Notes under the pieces: generated by a model | What the model was told of the DNA's origin: nothing | Database searches by the model: none | Seen by the model: only the letters and a program-made list of their open reading frames with translations | Made by a program: the position numbers and the translations under genes | Shown: piece by piece, positions 6,301 through 7,677 of the stretch | How positions within the stretch are numbered: the stretch's first letter is position 1 | How the letters are laid out: each line of letters starts with the position of its first letter | From: Candidatus Avimonoglobus intestinipullorum | GTDB lineage: Bacteria; Bacillota; Clostridia; UBA1381 | Length of the DNA: 7,677 bases | Reading direction: 5' to 3' | Assembly: GCA_018714645.1 (NCBI GenBank) | Contig: DVND01000001.1 | Location: forward strand, 1-7,677

Positions 6301-7677
6301 TATGTACATTTGGTGAAAACCGTCCCTGCAACGCCCACCAATTTCCGTATCAACAATTTGCAGATTGAAAATACGGTGGGGCAGCCGCTGAAGGTCAAGG
6401 CCGGGACGACGTATTATATGGGCGAGCCGGTCCTGCGCGGGTCTGTACGTTTTGAAAACCATACCGCAGAACCCCAGACCAAGGCGCTGGTGCTGACTTA
6501 CAGCGAGCAGGGCGTTGAAAAGCAGCGGGTTGAGACGGAAGTGACGGTGAACCCGGGCCAGCAGATTACGGTAAAAACGCCGTTCCTGCGCACAGAGCGC
6601 AACGAAAACCTGCTGATTTCTGACTGTGAAGTGCGGCTGGAGGTATTGGAAGGGTTGAAGCTGCCTACGCTGATCAAGAGCCTGACGGCGCCCGGCCTGT
6701 TCGATTTTATGCAGACGCAAGTGCCGTATTACAATTCCACTATTGCATATACGGAGTCGGTCACAATGCTGACGGGAGAGGACGGCGGCCTGCCCCAGGC
6801 GAAGCTGATGTATGAACCGATTGAGATCCTTTCGGTAAGGAATGCCACGCAAGATGTGGAATACATTGAAGGTTACGATTATTATTGGGACAGCGACGCC
6901 CAGCGGCTGGTACTGACAGAGTATTCCCGCGCCAAGTATTTGACCTATGAGGATGTGTTTGTGAATCTCGACGAGAATGATGCGCCTGGGAAAGATGGTT
7001 TGATTTACTATGACGAGCAATTATGGCAGGATCAATTACTGGTGACCTATACCCATAAGGCAAATGAGATCAGCGGCTGGGGACAGGCGAGCCCCGCGTC
7101 CTCCGAATTGCCGAAGACCAAAGCGAAATTGGAGGCCGGCGAGCCGGTGCAGATCGTGGCGATTGGGGACAGTATTTCGGCGGGTTCAAATTCGGGCGCA
7201 AACGAAGGCGGATATTTGGATTCGTTTGCCCGCTTGCTGCAAAACAGCTACGAATCTGAAATTACAATGACCAACCTGTCCCAGGGTGGAAAGACTTCTG
7301 ACTGGGGTGTCATGCAGGCGCCAGCTGCTGCGGCATACAAGCCGGATCTGGTGATCCTTGCGTTTGGCACCAACGATGCGTATGGGCAAGGGATGTCTGT
7401 AGCGCAGTTCCGGGCGAACTTTGAAGAGATGATCGACACGATCCGGGCGGTGAATCCGGATGCAGAGTTTATCCTCGGAGCGGGATACCTCCCGAACCAG
7501 GAGCTGAGCGATACGAATCATACCCGGGTGGCAGAATTCCGGGATGCGATGGCGGCGCTTGCGGATACGGGTGATGATATCGCTCTGGTCGATATGCAGG
7601 CGGTCAGCACAAAAATGCTGGAATATAAAGATTATATCGACTTTTCAGGCAGCAACCGCAATCATCCCAATGGATAT
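3334..7677 (+). CDS. Large secreted modular GDSL/SGNH-type esterase with repeated beta-sandwich and cadherin-like domains (3' end missing)
   Basis: The frame is open for 1448 codons without a stop and continues beyond the window. Residues 1-25 are a signal peptide (MKKKIIALLTAIMVAVTMFP...AWA). Residues about 27-188 form a carbohydrate-binding-like jelly-roll, paralogous to the one in the preceding secreted protein. Residues 190-289 and 290-388 are two cadherin-like beta-sandwich domains (PF12733 type; e.g. L-T-V-S-G-A-S-L-S-P-A-F and N-T-Y-T-I-V-I-T-R). Three further related jelly-rolls cover about 390-549, 555-710 and 830-995, each with S-P-Y then (M/V)-D-Y. Residues about 715-825 (with K-L-F-A-W-D near 810) and 1000-1128 look like Ig-like spacers. 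Residues 1130-1262 resemble the companion domain found ahead of some SGNH esterases (I-L-S-V-R-N then E-G-Y-D-Y). The catalytic domain starts near 1272: GDS with nucleophile Ser1280, Gly1318-Gly1319, G-T-N-D with Asn1347, and His1444 in N-H-P-N-G-Y. Likely reaction: removal of ester groups such as acetyl from a glycan outside the cell. A C-terminal surface anchor may follow. Confidence 0.93.
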   Translation, partial: MKKKIIALLTAIMVAVTMFPAAAWAATIDTHDIFFEGENQAYIDTENSTDTYNTLSSAGCSGGKFERSHVASGTTQLAYKFDAPSAGLYEMVLYGVPSAATYKFQSKVRYSLNESAFVELVSGNADPAENTAVQESYDAGADFAKNTVKEYVQLREGENILILKADEVCVLDRVWFYVDCIGFTRMADIPEIEEALLRNLTVSGASLSPAFNAYRKEYTAAVPGNVESVLINTVPELDSYEVAVTYGDGDIPAPDGVVPLEFGENTVKVTVSDPVGGLPSNTYTIVITRPEATLGAINVNGSAISGFAEQQFAYALEYTSPDLGGSTAAITVDKTNEADTVQITNGDGSVVYEDGNVPLAEGENTIRVLVTGAATGAQNTYTLTIQFADLIRVEAEAARQWNGPDYIGAFEYLTNAAATGGRFAGVTVYDPVKTGGYRFEFPFTIPEEGNYSFAAVTGPYENQYYSPYSIKIDDGPYYPVNAELTRESQDLGGSLFKYYYNLIETLSAGEHTLTLMWDTPTQANANAYTMWMDYVEIQETNTPPVPYAYPKKEQKPDMRITSDKAAYEGETVAVDKDADTYWQILRSDAMQQINADAAEAASVTFTVNAPETGDYIFRAATSAFDSAFYSPYEIMVNGTPVAVNYNALQEQKALLGLGADLTLYRYADIALNAGENTITFTPTGLVTAPGDNEGRKVFHVDYIELTNVNSTSMETVILPEVVLYDSAGEEMTEGLSGGEPFYIGSKMINMAQEDQELQIVAAVYNGGALYDMSIEAFDLPGSYEEADYVSQKLFTAPEALDNCEIKLFAWDGVGDMTPLAEPAKISNINEANVITGDYSDTMPGDEVKLYNDKDAVIVVSDGKRQPTISTAYDDVKESDTIKQAWSTNAAADEYATYTYTVNVQEDGEYEFYTVANNYAGDQWVSPYTVSVNGEQLTLDGSTVKELEKLHNNNEFIRYQFPNLHLKAGDNTIQFRAVVNSQGWLSFRMDYVHLVKTVPATPTNFRINNLQIENTVGQPLKVKAGTTYYMGEPVLRGSVRFENHTAEPQTKALVLTYSEQGVEKQRVETEVTVNPGQQITVKTPFLRTERNENLLISDCEVRLEVLEGLKLPTLIKSLTAPGLFDFMQTQVPYYNSTIAYTESVTMLTGEDGGLPQAKLMYEPIEILSVRNATQDVEYIEGYDYYWDSDAQRLVLTEYSRAKYLTYEDVFVNLDENDAPGKDGLIYYDEQLWQDQLLVTYTHKANEISGWGQASPASSELPKTKAKLEAGEPVQIVAIGDSISAGSNSGANEGGYLDSFARLLQNSYESEITMTNLSQGGKTSDWGVMQAPAAAAYKPDLVILAFGTNDAYGQGMSVAQFRANFEEMIDTIRAVNPDAEFILGAGYLPNQELSDTNHTRVAEFRDAMAALADTGDDIALVDMQAVSTKMLEYKDYIDFSGSNRNHPNGY
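3399..3442 (+). repeat. 44-base block shared with 2161-2204 (copy 2)
   Basis: This is the second copy of the near-identical block, spanning the signal-peptide end and first mature residues of the giant protein. It is in the same reading frame as copy 1, about 1.24 kb away in direct orientation. Confidence 0.9.

Overview
The window looks like part of a carbohydrate-uptake and polysaccharide-processing locus from a Gram-positive bacterium, most likely a gut-type member of class Clostridia. This rests on strong AGGAGG-type ribosome binding sites, a lipobox-bearing ABC solute-binding lipoprotein, a copper-amine-oxidase-type stalk domain, cadherin-like beta-sandwich domains and very large multidomain secreted proteins. 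The species cannot be named from the sequence alone. Every supported gene lies on the + strand with short gaps and no convincing terminator between them, so one transcription unit is plausible.

Layout: 1-130 is the last 42 codons of a MalG-type sugar ABC permease. 196-1599 is a complete sugar-type solute-binding lipoprotein. 1674-2111 is a small secreted stalk-domain gene interrupted by an in-frame amber codon immediately after its signal peptide. 2072-3100 is a secreted protein with one carbohydrate-binding-like beta-sandwich and an unassigned C-terminal domain; it has lost a recognisable start region and runs directly out of the end of the stalk gene. 3119-3268 is a 49-residue peptide gene. 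3334 to the window edge is an open frame of 1448 codons encoding a secreted modular protein: signal peptide, beta-sandwich, two cadherin-like domains, three more related beta-sandwiches, Ig-like spacers, and a GDSL/SGNH esterase domain whose catalytic residues are just inside the window. Its 3' end is missing.

Proposed joint role (inference): the esterase protein and the smaller beta-sandwich protein bind and de-esterify a polysaccharide outside the cell, and the lipoprotein plus permease import released sugars. The substrate is not evident.

The points that most deserve a second look are the 49-residue peptide gene between two paralogous secreted proteins, the amber codon and start-region loss at 1740-2135, the 44-base near-identical block shared by the two secreted proteins, and the repeated beta-sandwich module with an S-P-Y signature. 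I see no RNA genes, CRISPR array, insertion sequence or origin.
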